In this document: one piece after another, positions 1 to 7,967 of the stretch
Layout of the letters: the number at the start of each line of letters is the position of its first letter
Numbering within the stretch: position 1 is the stretch's first letter
Assembly (NCBI RefSeq): GCF_963455295.1
Contig: NZ_OY734020.1
Location: forward strand, 434,001 to 498,000
Source of the DNA: Candidatus Thiodiazotropha sp. CDECU1
Lineage (GTDB): Bacteria > Pseudomonadota > Gammaproteobacteria > Chromatiales > Chromatiaceae
Direction of reading: 5' to 3'
Length of the DNA stretch: 64,000 nucleotides
Position numbers and translations under genes: made by a program
The notes under the pieces: model-generated
Told to the model about the DNA's origin: nothing
What the model saw: only the letters and a program-made list of their open reading frames with translations
Database searches by the model: none

Positions 1-209
1 GGGGGCCTGGAATCACTCGCAGACGCTTCATCCGGTTGATCAGCGGGTTGGGTCGGATGCATTTGCAGCGACCTGATCCACTGGAGTGTGCCAACGAGAA
101 GCTCTAACGCCAGGAGATACGATCAAGCAAGTGATGTAGTACTGCATTGAATTGAGTGAACCTGATACTATACGCACCTCTTTCAATTCATAAACATAGC
201 GAAACATCG

Positions 210-1592
210 ATGAGAAGTGGGCGGGGCAACGACGCCGGTTTAAATGCGGTTGAACGACAGGCGGCCTACTCTCTATCCGGACTATTTTCCCTACGAATGC
301 TGGGTCTATTCCTGATCCTGCCGGTGTTCGCCCTGTATGCAGAAGAACTCCCCGAGGTTACCCCGCTATTGGTGGGGATTGCCATCGGTATATATGGCCT
401 GACCCAGGCGCTGCTGCAGATCCCATTCGGTATGCTGTCCGACCGCATCGGGCGTAAACCGGTGTTGATCGGGGGGTTGCTGGTCTTCGCCATCGGCAGT
501 GGAGTGGCGGCCAGCTCGGAGACCATCTACGGCATCATCGCCGGGCGTGCACTCCAGGGCAGCGGCGCCATCGCTGCGGTGATCATGGCATTGGCCGCGG
601 ATCTCAGCCGTGAGCAGCAGCGGTTGCGCATGATGGCTTTCATCGGCATCAGTATCGGTGCCGCCTTTGCCCTGGCACTGATCCTGGGGCCCATTCTCAA
701 TACCTGGATCGGCGTCCCCGGTATATTCTGGCTGACCATGGTTTTGGCCCTGCTGGGGGTCGGCATCGTAATCTTTGTCGTACCGACGCCGAAAGAGAGC
801 CACTTTCATCGGGATGCAGAAGCGGTCCCCGCCCAGTTCGGGCAGGTGTTGTCAGATCCGGAGCTGCTGCGACTCGATTTCGGTATCCTCACCCTGCACA
901 TGTGTCTGACGGCGATGTTTCTCACCTATCCGTTGGCACTGCGCGATCTGGGTATGGATAGTGAGAGCCACTGGCTGGTCTATCTGCCAGTGATGCTGAT
1001 GTCCATGCTGGCAATGGTGCCCTTTGTCATCCTCGCCGAGAGCCGACGCCGCATGCGGCCGGTATTTATCTCCGCCATCGCGGCGTTGATGCTAGCCTCA
1101 ACGGTGCTCTACGGTTTCAGCCACTCATTGCTTGTAATGGTGGTCTCGCTGTTTGTTTTTTTTACTGCCTTCAACCTGTTGGAGGCGACCCTGCCCAGCC
1201 TGATAGCGAAGGCGGCGCCGGGGGAGCGCAAGGGAACGGCAATGGGTGTCTACTCCAGTTCCCAGTTTATCGGCGCCTTTCTCGGTGGTGCCTTGGGTGG
1301 CTGGTTCCATACCCATTTTGGGCTCGAAGGAACATTCCTGCTCTGTGGGGGTATGACCTTGGCCTGGTTGCTGATCGCCTGGGGGATGCCGACCCCCAAC
1401 TACCTGAGCAACTACCTGCTGCCGGTGGGCAGGCTGGATGAGCAGGAGATAGGAAGGTTGGCGGAGAAGCTGATGGCGATTGAGGGAGTCGATGATGCGG
1501 TCATCATCGCTGAGGACGGAGTGGCCTACCTGAAGGTGGATCTGGGGATTGTGGATAAAGATCGCCTCGAGGAATATGCCGTTCAGGGATAA
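210..1592 (+). CDS. MFS transporter with C-terminal YAM-type domain (YajR-like)
   Basis: Major facilitator family proton-driven efflux permease of the inner membrane; the substrate is unknown. About twelve hydrophobic segments span residues 20-390. The MFS signature region GMLSDRIGRKPVL is visible after the second segment. The last ~65 residues form a small soluble alpha/beta tail (EGVDDAVIIAEDGVAYLKVD) like the YAM domain of E. coli YajR. With the ATG at 210 the protein is 460 aa, close to YajR (454 aa); a GTG at 156 in the same frame would add 18 poorly hydrophobic residues. An MFS gene just before ssb is a recurrent gammaproteobacterial arrangement (uvrA-MFS-ssb in Pseudomonas). Family call is firm, substrate is not. 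Confidence 0.9.
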   Translation: MRSGRGNDAGLNAVERQAAYSLSGLFSLRMLGLFLILPVFALYAEELPEVTPLLVGIAIGIYGLTQALLQIPFGMLSDRIGRKPVLIGGLLVFAIGSGVAASSETIYGIIAGRALQGSGAIAAVIMALAADLSREQQRLRMMAFIGISIGAAFALALILGPILNTWIGVPGIFWLTMVLALLGVGIVIFVVPTPKESHFHRDAEAVPAQFGQVLSDPELLRLDFGILTLHMCLTAMFLTYPLALRDLGMDSESHWLVYLPVMLMSMLAMVPFVILAESRRRMRPVFISAIAALMLASTVLYGFSHSLLVMVVSLFVFFTAFNLLEATLPSLIAKAAPGERKGTAMGVYSSSQFIGAFLGGALGGWFHTHFGLEGTFLLCGGMTLAWLLIAWGMPTPNYLSNYLLPVGRLDEQEIGRLAEKLMAIEGVDDAVIIAEDGVAYLKVDLGIVDKDRLEEYAVQG

Positions 1593-1667
1593 GGATGATA
1601 GACTGGCCGACTTGAGATGAAAAAAGGCCCCAAGGAAGGGATCGCAACAGCACTGGAGAGATATCAG

Positions 1668-2117
1668 ATGGCTCGAGGAATCAATAAAGTAATCCTGATC
1701 GGTAATCTGGGTAAGGACCCGGAGACACGCTATATGCCCAGTGGCGGCGCTGTCACCAATGTGACCCTGGCGACTTCGGAGAGCTGGAAGGATAAGAATA
1801 GCGGCGAACAGCAGGAGCGTACCGAGTGGCACCGGGTGGTGTTTTTCAATCGTCTCGGTGAAATTGCCGGGGAGTATCTGAAAAAGGGCTCCAAGGTCTA
1901 TGTGGAGGGGAGTCTGCGTACCCGCAAATGGCAGGGTCAGGATGGGCAGGATCGCTACACAACCGAGATTGTGGCCAGCGAGATGCAGATGTTGGATAGC
2001 CGGGGTGGCAGTGCCTCGTTTGGTGAGTCTCAATCCCAGGCTGCTCCCAGGCCGCAACAGTCAGCTGCGCCTACATCCGTGCCTGACAATGATTTTGATG
2101 ATGATATACCCTTCTGA
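1668..2117 (+). CDS. ssb: Single-stranded DNA-binding protein
   Basis: Binds and protects single-stranded DNA in replication, repair and recombination. The 149-aa protein opens with [19 protein letters not shown], the classical SSB OB-fold start. It has the TEWHRVV strand near residue 55 and ends with the acidic tip DDDIPF that recruits partner proteins. The region between about residues 110 and 140 is Gln/Ser/Pro-rich linker. The start at 1668 is chosen because GGAGAG lies 8 nt upstream and it gives the canonical N-terminus; an in-frame ATG at 1617 is ignored. It follows the MFS gene by 75 bp, so co-transcription is possible. Confidence 0.97.
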   Translation: MARGINKVILIGNLGKDPETRYMPSGGAVTNVTLATSESWKDKNSGEQQERTEWHRVVFFNRLGEIAGEYLKKGSKVYVEGSLRTRKWQGQDGQDRYTTEIVASEMQMLDSRGGSASFGESQSQAAPRPQQSAAPTSVPDNDFDDDIPF

Positions 2118-2161
2118 CAATCGTCAGGCAGCTGTGCTCTGGTGAATTCTCTCTAAGCCCC

Positions 2162-2179
2162 TGTAATCAGGCCCTAAGC
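2162..2179 (+). repeat. Weak copy of a short intergenic repeat
   Basis: TAATCAGGCCCTAA here resembles the core TTAACAGGCCCTAA found at 22163-22195 and 47028-47048. It lies between the convergent ssb and GGDEF-EAL genes. It is the most diverged copy and may be chance. Confidence 0.35.
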
Positions 2180-2185
2180 GCGTGC

Positions 2186-5074
2186 CTACTCTTCCGCGGT
2201 GGGCTCGCTCGGTTGGTGGGTGGGATTGAGCTTGTCAGTGTCGTCGATGGGCCGTTGTGATTGCTCTCTCTCCAGGAGGCGGGTTAATTCTTCCGCGGGT
2301 ATGGGAGTCGAGAAAAGATACCCTTGTGCCAAGTCGCAACCATGCTGTGCCAGGTGGGTTAACTGAGCTTCGGTTTCCACGCCTTCGGCGACAACGGCAA
2401 GTCCCAAGCCATGAGCCATGGCGATTGTCGCATTGACCAGTTCTCGGTCGGCGGGATCGGCAGTAATGTCCCTGACGAAGCTGCGGTCGATCTTCAGGAT
2501 GTCAAAGGGATAACTGCGCAGGTTGCTGAGTGAGGAATAACCGGTACCGAAATCGTCCATGGCGAGGGTGATTCCCAGTGCATTCAACTCTGACAGGGTG
2601 TCGTCAATATAGCTGTGGCCACTCATCAACACACCTTCGGTAATCTCCAGTTCAATCGAATCGCTTGGAACCCCTGTCTGCTCCATCGCCCCTTTGATAT
2701 GTTGCAAAAGATTTGGATCCCTGAACTGACGGGGTGAGATATTGATGGCCACTCTGAAAGGCCTGTTCAACAACTTCAGCCATTGAGCCGTCTTGCTCAG
2801 CGCCTCCTGAATCACAAACTGGCCGATGGATACGATCTGCCCGGTTTGTTCGGTGATGGGAATGAACTCGTCCGGGTTTATTTTTCCCAGTACCTTGCTG
2901 TTCCAGCGCAGAAGCGCCTCGGTTGCGACTATCTTGCGGCTGGTAATATCCAGAATAGGTTGATAATCGAGTCGAAATTCACCCCGTTCCAAAGCGCCAT
3001 GCAGTTGTTCTTCGAGCTGCAGACGGCGGGAAACCCCCTTGTTCATCGCACGGGTGAAGTAATTGAAAGTGTTACGGCCCTGTTCTTTTGACTGGTACAT
3101 GGCGGTATCCGCATTGCGAAGCAGTTCCGCGGGATTGTCCCCGTCGTTGGGGTAGATAGCGATGCCGATACTGGCGGTGAGTATTAATTCGCGCCCGTCG
3201 AGCAGGAAGGCTTTTCTGAAACAGTTGAGCAGCTTTTCCGCAACCGGATGGACCTCTTTTTCACCGTTTATGCTGCCAAGCAGAATAATAAATTCGTCGC
3301 CACCCAACCGGCTGACCGTATCATCGATTCGCACTGCATTTTTTAGTCGCTTGGCTGCCTCTACCAGTAGTTTGTCGCCGACTTCGTGACTAATAGAGTC
3401 ATTGATCTTCTTGAAATCATCCAGGTCAAGAAATATCACGGCAGCCTTGTGTTTGTTGCGTTGCGCTTCTTTAATGATTTGCGAGAGTCGATCGAGGGTA
3501 AGAAAACGGTTTGGCAGGTCTGTCAGGCTGTCGTAGTTGGCTTGATGAATGATTTTTTCTCCCTGCTGTTTTTGCAGGGTGATATCCTCTTTCACGGCCA
3601 GGTAGTGGCTGGTGTTCCCTGAGTCATCCACGACAGGGGCTATATAGGCGCGTTCCCAGAAGAGTTGGCCATTCTTTTTTCGATTTTGCAGTTCACCCTG
3701 CCAGGATTCGCCCGAAGTGATTGCATTCCACAGGTCGGTGAAAAGAGCTGGAGGTGTGTTTTCCGATTTAAGAATCCTTGGATTCTTACCTATGACTTCC
3801 GAAGCCTGATAACCGGTCGCTATTTCAAAGGCTTTGTTGACATATTCGATTTCTCCGTCTGTGTCGGTCATGACCACTGAGACCGGGCTTTGTTCTACAG
3901 CCTGCAACAGAGTACGGATGCGTTTTTCTGCCCTCTTTCGTTCGCTGATATCGCGAAAATTGACCACCGTGCCTACGATCTTGCCCTGTCGGTAAATGGG
4001 GTTGCTGGAGTATTCCACTGGCAAGGGACTGCCATCCTTGCGCCAGAAAACCTCATCGTCCACAGTTTCCAGGGCCCCGCCTTTCAAGACTTGCAGCATA
4101 CGGCATTCCGAGGCTGGATAGTGCGACCCATCACTGCGGGAGTGATGGATCAGCGAATGATTCTCTCGTCCGATCAGTTCATCGGGGTTATAACCCAGAA
4201 TGCGTGAAGCGGCTGGATTGACAAAGGTGGTGAGACCGTGGGTATCAACGCCGTAGATCCCCTCAACAGTGGTATCCAAAAGCAGTTGTAACTGATCTTC
4301 AGCCTGCTTGCGGTTCTCAATCGCCTTTCCGACCCTGGCCAGGGTGATATACAGCAGATAGCCTGACAGGCTTAGCGCCAGAAAGACAATTGGGATGCGA
4401 AATGTATTGTGCAGACCTTCTGCTTGTTTAAGATCCAGGGTCAGCGTAGTGATTCTGTTTTGACTGACATAAAGAATACTGGCTGCATTTTCCTGAGTGC
4501 GCTGCAGGACTGTATTGATGGTCTTTATCAGGTTGTCGATGCGGATTTGCAGGCCTGCAGACTGGGCGGGGCTTTCGTTGATTCTTTGCTTGATCAACTG
4601 ATGCAACAGCTGCACCTGGTTATCCAATTCGTGTATGGCTGGGCTGAGCTCGAGCACTTCAAGCACATAGCCTTCCATTGCTGGTTTTTCATAGGAAGCG
4701 ACCAGGTTCATGATATTGTGTCCTGGAATGTTGGTCGCTATCTCGTCCTCAAATACACCGCCGTTGTGTAGCACTTCAAGCCCTTTTGTGATCGTCAGCA
4801 GGTTGTAATCAAAGCGTTTTTTTACGATCTCAAGTTCGAGCTCGTTATGCAGTGTACTTAGTTTGTAGATGGAAGCCTTGGCCGAAAAAAGCCGTTGATA
4901 GATTGATAATCCGATCTCCTGTCGTGCCTTCTGGTTAATCAGTCTTGCCTCAATATGGGCGCTTTTTTCACGCAGCCCGATATTTACCACAACCAATATG
5001 GCTACGATGGTCAGGATGGATAGCGCCAAGCCGATGATTTGTCGCTGTATGGGATGTTCAGTTAAGTGAGGCAT
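2186..5074 (-). CDS. Membrane PAS-PAS-GGDEF-EAL c-di-GMP enzyme
   Basis: Predicted to make and/or degrade cyclic di-GMP at the inner membrane. The 962-aa protein has a membrane segment at about 12-33, a ~190-residue helical periplasmic region, a second membrane segment at about 225-248, two PAS domains (about 260-385 and 390-505), a GGDEF domain (about 520-680) with intact RLGGDEF, and an EAL domain (about 695-940) with EALLRW, DDFGTGYSSL and KIDRSFV. Both catalytic signatures look complete, so the net activity cannot be predicted. It starts 12 bp after the stop of the solute-binding-protein gene at 5087-5857, so the two are almost certainly one operon, and the periplasmic helical region may read the state of that binding protein. 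Confidence 0.93.
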   Translation of the reverse strand: MPHLTEHPIQRQIIGLALSILTIVAILVVVNIGLREKSAHIEARLINQKARQEIGLSIYQRLFSAKASIYKLSTLHNELELEIVKKRFDYNLLTITKGLEVLHNGGVFEDEIATNIPGHNIMNLVASYEKPAMEGYVLEVLELSPAIHELDNQVQLLHQLIKQRINESPAQSAGLQIRIDNLIKTINTVLQRTQENAASILYVSQNRITTLTLDLKQAEGLHNTFRIPIVFLALSLSGYLLYITLARVGKAIENRKQAEDQLQLLLDTTVEGIYGVDTHGLTTFVNPAASRILGYNPDELIGRENHSLIHHSRSDGSHYPASECRMLQVLKGGALETVDDEVFWRKDGSPLPVEYSSNPIYRQGKIVGTVVNFRDISERKRAEKRIRTLLQAVEQSPVSVVMTDTDGEIEYVNKAFEIATGYQASEVIGKNPRILKSENTPPALFTDLWNAITSGESWQGELQNRKKNGQLFWERAYIAPVVDDSGNTSHYLAVKEDITLQKQQGEKIIHQANYDSLTDLPNRFLTLDRLSQIIKEAQRNKHKAAVIFLDLDDFKKINDSISHEVGDKLLVEAAKRLKNAVRIDDTVSRLGGDEFIILLGSINGEKEVHPVAEKLLNCFRKAFLLDGRELILTASIGIAIYPNDGDNPAELLRNADTAMYQSKEQGRNTFNYFTRAMNKGVSRRLQLEEQLHGALERGEFRLDYQPILDITSRKIVATEALLRWNSKVLGKINPDEFIPITEQTGQIVSIGQFVIQEALSKTAQWLKLLNRPFRVAINISPRQFRDPNLLQHIKGAMEQTGVPSDSIELEITEGVLMSGHSYIDDTLSELNALGITLAMDDFGTGYSSLSNLRSYPFDILKIDRSFVRDITADPADRELVNATIAMAHGLGLAVVAEGVETEAQLTHLAQHGCDLAQGYLFSTPIPAEELTRLLEREQSQRPIDDTDKLNPTHQPSEPTAEE

Positions 5075-5086
5075 TCCAATATATTT

Positions 5087-5857
5087 CTAATCGACCTGGT
5101 AGAGACCATAACTGTCAAATATGCGCTTTCCATTATCGGAAGCGGCAAAATCCATAAACTTTTTCGCGATTTCAGGATACTTGGCAGTGCTCAACAAACC
5201 CAACATCAGCCTCTTTTTTTTGGCGTACTGTGCATCGATTGGGAGGGAATCAATGAGCTTTGAATTTTCCGGCCAGGTGGCTGTGGCATGCCAGTTGATG
5301 ACGAGATCAGCCTCGCCGTCTTTCAAAACTTCAATCAGGCGTTTAGAGTCTGTGGTCAGTTCTTTTACATTTAGCATGACATCCTCGAAGATCCCTGCTG
5401 AGGTGAGAATCCTTTTTGTCTCCTTTCCTATACTGCCGCTGTCGGGATTGCCTATGACGATATAGTGATTGGGGCTTTTCATGGCATCCAGGTTCTGCTG
5501 AAACCCTTTGGGATTGCCTTCTCGGACCATCATGGCCGCCTTGTTGTAGCCGACATGAACCGATTTGCTGATCAGTCCTTCGGCTTTGGCCTGCCTGATA
5601 TAGGATTCAGAACCTGGCAGATAGAGGTCACCCTGACGGTTGAATCTGATTGATCTGAGCAGGTTGCCAGAGCCGCCTTTTATGATAGAGATCTTGATGC
5701 CTTCCCGTTTTTCGAGAATTGCAGCGATCACGGAGATCGGTTTTATCATGGTGATGCCACAGTAGACGAGCAGCTCTTTCTTGGGGACGGGTTGTTGGGG
5801 GGCGAAGACGAGCCGATTGAGGAAATAGACAGTCAGACTCAATAGTCCGAAAATCAT
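5087..5857 (-). CDS. Membrane-anchored extracytoplasmic solute-binding protein
   Basis: Type II periplasmic-binding-protein fold of the ModA/PstS-like kind (ELLVYCGITMIKP..., GDLYLPGSESYI, ADLVINWHATATW), 256 aa. One N-terminal hydrophobic helix (about 2-17) lacks a clear cleavage site, so it probably stays tethered to the inner membrane. No ABC permease or ATPase is nearby. Instead it is the first gene of a two-gene operon with a GGDEF-EAL protein, which suggests a sensing rather than transport role, with an oxyanion as a plausible ligand by family analogy only. No in-frame ATG, GTG or TTG occurs just upstream of 5857, and the Shine-Dalgarno sequence is weak. The upstream gap to 6172 holds only a terminator and AT-rich sequence. 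Confidence 0.82.
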   Translation of the reverse strand: MIFGLLSLTVYFLNRLVFAPQQPVPKKELLVYCGITMIKPISVIAAILEKREGIKISIIKGGSGNLLRSIRFNRQGDLYLPGSESYIRQAKAEGLISKSVHVGYNKAAMMVREGNPKGFQQNLDAMKSPNHYIVIGNPDSGSIGKETKRILTSAGIFEDVMLNVKELTTDSKRLIEVLKDGEADLVINWHATATWPENSKLIDSLPIDAQYAKKKRLMLGLLSTAKYPEIAKKFMDFAASDNGKRIFDSYGLYQVD

Positions 5858-6097
5858 TAAAATGATCAGGGTCTTTTTTTTAATGAGTGTAATGATAATT
5901 GGATCCCTATCTGAGAAGTGTTTCCTGTTGATATGGTGGGTGTTGCTTGGTTATTTGTAATAATTAACCTAGTGTATGGATGCTTTAGATCCTGCATTCG
6001 TAACTACTGACAAGTATAGTAATCCAAGACTGAAACAAGCCAGTAAAACTGATACATTCTTTGCTGTTTTAGGTTGGAAATGACGCTGCAGTCTGTA

Positions 6098-6131
6098 AAA
6101 AAAAAGGCGGACACTAAGTCCGCCTTTTTCT
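6098..6131 (-). terminator. Rho-independent terminator after the sulfur globule gene
   Basis: AAAGGCGGAC, a short loop ACTAA, then GTCCGCCTTT form a perfect GC stem flanked by an A-run on one side and a T-run on the other. It therefore works on both strands, but lies 42 bp past the stop of the minus-strand gene at 6173-6505 and is the obvious terminator for that abundant transcript. Confidence 0.85.
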
Positions 6132-6172
6132 TTTGGGTCCGTTGTCACGGACCCTCAAGCAATCACGCTGAA

Positions 6173-6505
6173 TTACTTGGCTTCAGGAGCTGCTGCCTGA
6201 GGAGCAACAGGAGCACCGTAAGGGGCTACAGGCGCGCCATAAGGAGCACCGTAAGGAGCGCCGTAAGGGGCGTAACCGTAGTAAGGACGGTTGTAGTAGT
6301 TGTTGTAACCACGACCATAACCGTTGCCAGCGCCACGGGCGTTACCGCTCATGTTGAAAGAGAAGTCGCCAGAACCGTCACCATTGCCGAACATGTCGTT
6401 GTTGTTGCCCCAACCATTGTTCCAAGGGTTGCCCCACCATGCAGAAGCAGAAGCGGAAGCGGCGATCAGAGCAGCAGCGGCTGCGATTTTTACGATTTTG
6501 GACAT
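6173..6505 (-). CDS. Sulfur globule envelope protein (Sgp family)
   Basis: Structural protein of the monolayer coat around periplasmic sulfur globules. The 110-aa precursor has a signal peptide ending at about residue 22 (AASASASA before WWGNPW). The mature part is rich in Gly, Asn, Tyr and Pro, with [24 protein letters not shown] and a C-terminal run of YGAPYGAP-type repeats. This matches remembered Allochromatium vinosum SgpA/SgpB in composition, order and length. GAGGA lies 7 nt before the ATG, and a strong terminator follows, consistent with a high-expression single gene. It implies that the organism stores zero-valent sulfur while oxidising sulfide or thiosulfate. Confidence rests on composition and signature order, not an alignment. 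Confidence 0.85.
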   Translation of the reverse strand: MSKIVKIAAAAALIAASASASAWWGNPWNNGWGNNNDMFGNGDGSGDFSFNMSGNARGAGNGYGRGYNNYYNRPYYGYAPYGAPYGAPYGAPVAPYGAPVAPQAAAPEAK

Positions 6506-6680
6506 GAGTCATTCCTCAGTGTTAAATTTTTTGAAAAGTGTCAGAAGTAAGATACTGCGTTACTATGGTGCAAAAGAATATTAGTAATTACTTAAATATT
6601 CAATAACTAATTATCTATCGTTTAATTAGCCTCGATAGTAATTGGCTATATAGGGGTGGTTTTGCCGGTTGTGTCAGAGT

Positions 6681-7880
6681 TCAGCCGGGGCGCCCATCAA
6701 CACGTGGGCGAAGCAGAATCGGTAGATAGGTAATGACAAAGAGTAGATAGCAGATCGACCAGATGGCGCCTGAGAGTGCGATGCAGACCTGATAACTGAT
6801 GAGACCAGTGATGGGTAACACTACCCGAATGACCACTGCGATATTGATCAAGACGAAAGCGGTGAGCATGGATCTGTTGGGTTCAATGTCACGACCGGTA
6901 TGTCCTAGGGCGACCCTGGCCATCATGCCCAGGGTGAAGATACCGATGGCCCCCACGGTGAGTGCGTGGGTGGCGAGCATGGGCGGATAAATTTCGAGCA
7001 GGGCCAGGGCTTTTAGAAGAAAGCCAGCCACAAGCCAGCATAGTCCGCTATACAGCACCCATAAGATAGGTCGCCGCCAAACTGCGGGGTGGTGCCAGTC
7101 CATGAGACGCCAGGCCTGGGTGAAGGCAACCCCAAGCGCCAGGGGAGCGATCAACCAGCTTTGAGGCATCAGCAGTTCAGCTATGATCCAGAGAATGAAC
7201 AGAGCATAGACGAACTGTTCCCGATGTTTGTTGAAGCGGGGTGTCGCCCCCTTCACCGCCTTTTCAGTGAAGAAGGGTAAGACCCTGCCGCCGACGAAGA
7301 TCAGCAGCAGCAGGATCAAATTGAGCATGAGAGAGATTCCCCCCTGCCCGGTTGAGGCAAAGCCTAATATCTGAAGATGGTAGAGCAGATTGGCAATTGC
7401 CATGGCACCCAATAGCGGAAGGAAGAGACGGTTGATACGGTTCTCCGCATTTATCAGCGCTGGAGTGAGGGCAAGGATCAATGCAGGAATGAACAACCAG
7501 TCGGCCAGAGATATCAGCCAGACGGGCATGGACGGGACGAAGGGAAACAGTCTGCCAACAAGCCATAACAGAGCCAGCAGTGCCAGGGGCTTGCCGGTAG
7601 GTGTCTCGATACCGGTCCAGTTGCGCACCGCTGTCAGGAGAAAACCGGCGATGATGGCCATGCTGAAGCCAAACAGCATCTCGTGGCTGTGCCAATCGAT
7701 GAGTGAGTAATAGGCGGAGGGCGGCCGGCCAGTCTGCCAGGATCCGATCCACAGCAGCATGAGCACCAGTCCAGAGAGTCCAGCCAGGGCGAAAAAGGGA
7801 CGAAAACCCAATCCGAAAGGCCTCCATCCTGCTGGAGGGGTGGATGGTGCAGGGCGTTCGCCGAGGGGGACCACTCCCAT
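6681..7880 (-). CDS. nnrS: NnrS family haem-copper membrane protein
   Basis: Polytopic inner-membrane protein of the NnrS family, which in denitrifiers is induced with nitrite/NO reductases and lowers nitric-oxide stress. The 399-aa sequence has about twelve hydrophobic segments. The conserved N-terminal motif is WRPFGLGFRPFF, followed by DWHSHEMLFGF, and a later GAIGIFTLGMMARVALGHTGR segment; the histidines in these are candidate metal ligands. A DNR/FNR-type box sits 61 bp upstream of the start, fitting anaerobic or NO-responsive control. The gene stands alone between the sulfur globule gene and lon. Confidence 0.92.
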   Translation of the reverse strand: MGVVPLGERPAPSTPPAGWRPFGLGFRPFFALAGLSGLVLMLLWIGSWQTGRPPSAYYSLIDWHSHEMLFGFSMAIIAGFLLTAVRNWTGIETPTGKPLALLALLWLVGRLFPFVPSMPVWLISLADWLFIPALILALTPALINAENRINRLFLPLLGAMAIANLLYHLQILGFASTGQGGISLMLNLILLLLIFVGGRVLPFFTEKAVKGATPRFNKHREQFVYALFILWIIAELLMPQSWLIAPLALGVAFTQAWRLMDWHHPAVWRRPILWVLYSGLCWLVAGFLLKALALLEIYPPMLATHALTVGAIGIFTLGMMARVALGHTGRDIEPNRSMLTAFVLINIAVVIRVVLPITGLISYQVCIALSGAIWSICYLLFVITYLPILLRPRVDGRPG

Positions 7881-7940
7881 ATCAAAACCTTTTTGAATCG
7901 AATCTCTGGCGAACCCTAGTCCACTGACCCACTTGCCTCC

Positions 7941-7954
7941 TTGATGTGCGTCAA
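7941..7954 (-). promoter_or_regulatory. DNR/FNR-type operator upstream of nnrS
   Basis: TTGATGTGCGTCAA matches the DNR-type consensus TTGAT-N4-GTCAA exactly and the FNR consensus TTGAT-N4-ATCAA with one change. Its centre is about 67 bp before the nnrS start. An activator bound at -41.5 would place the transcript start about 25 nt before the ATG. The regulator is not in this window. Confidence 0.7.
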
Positions 7955-7967
7955 GCTGATGGTGCGA

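Noticed and set aside
1-107. Open frames running off the left edge (plus strand ending at 107; minus strand from an ATG at 62)
   Set aside because: A divergent uvrA would be expected here, but the 20 visible minus-strand residues do not match the UvrA N-terminus, and the plus-strand frame has no recognisable content. Too short to call.
1125-2057. 310-codon minus-strand frame across the MFS-ssb junction
   Set aside because: It spans two well-supported genes on the other strand and shows no domain.
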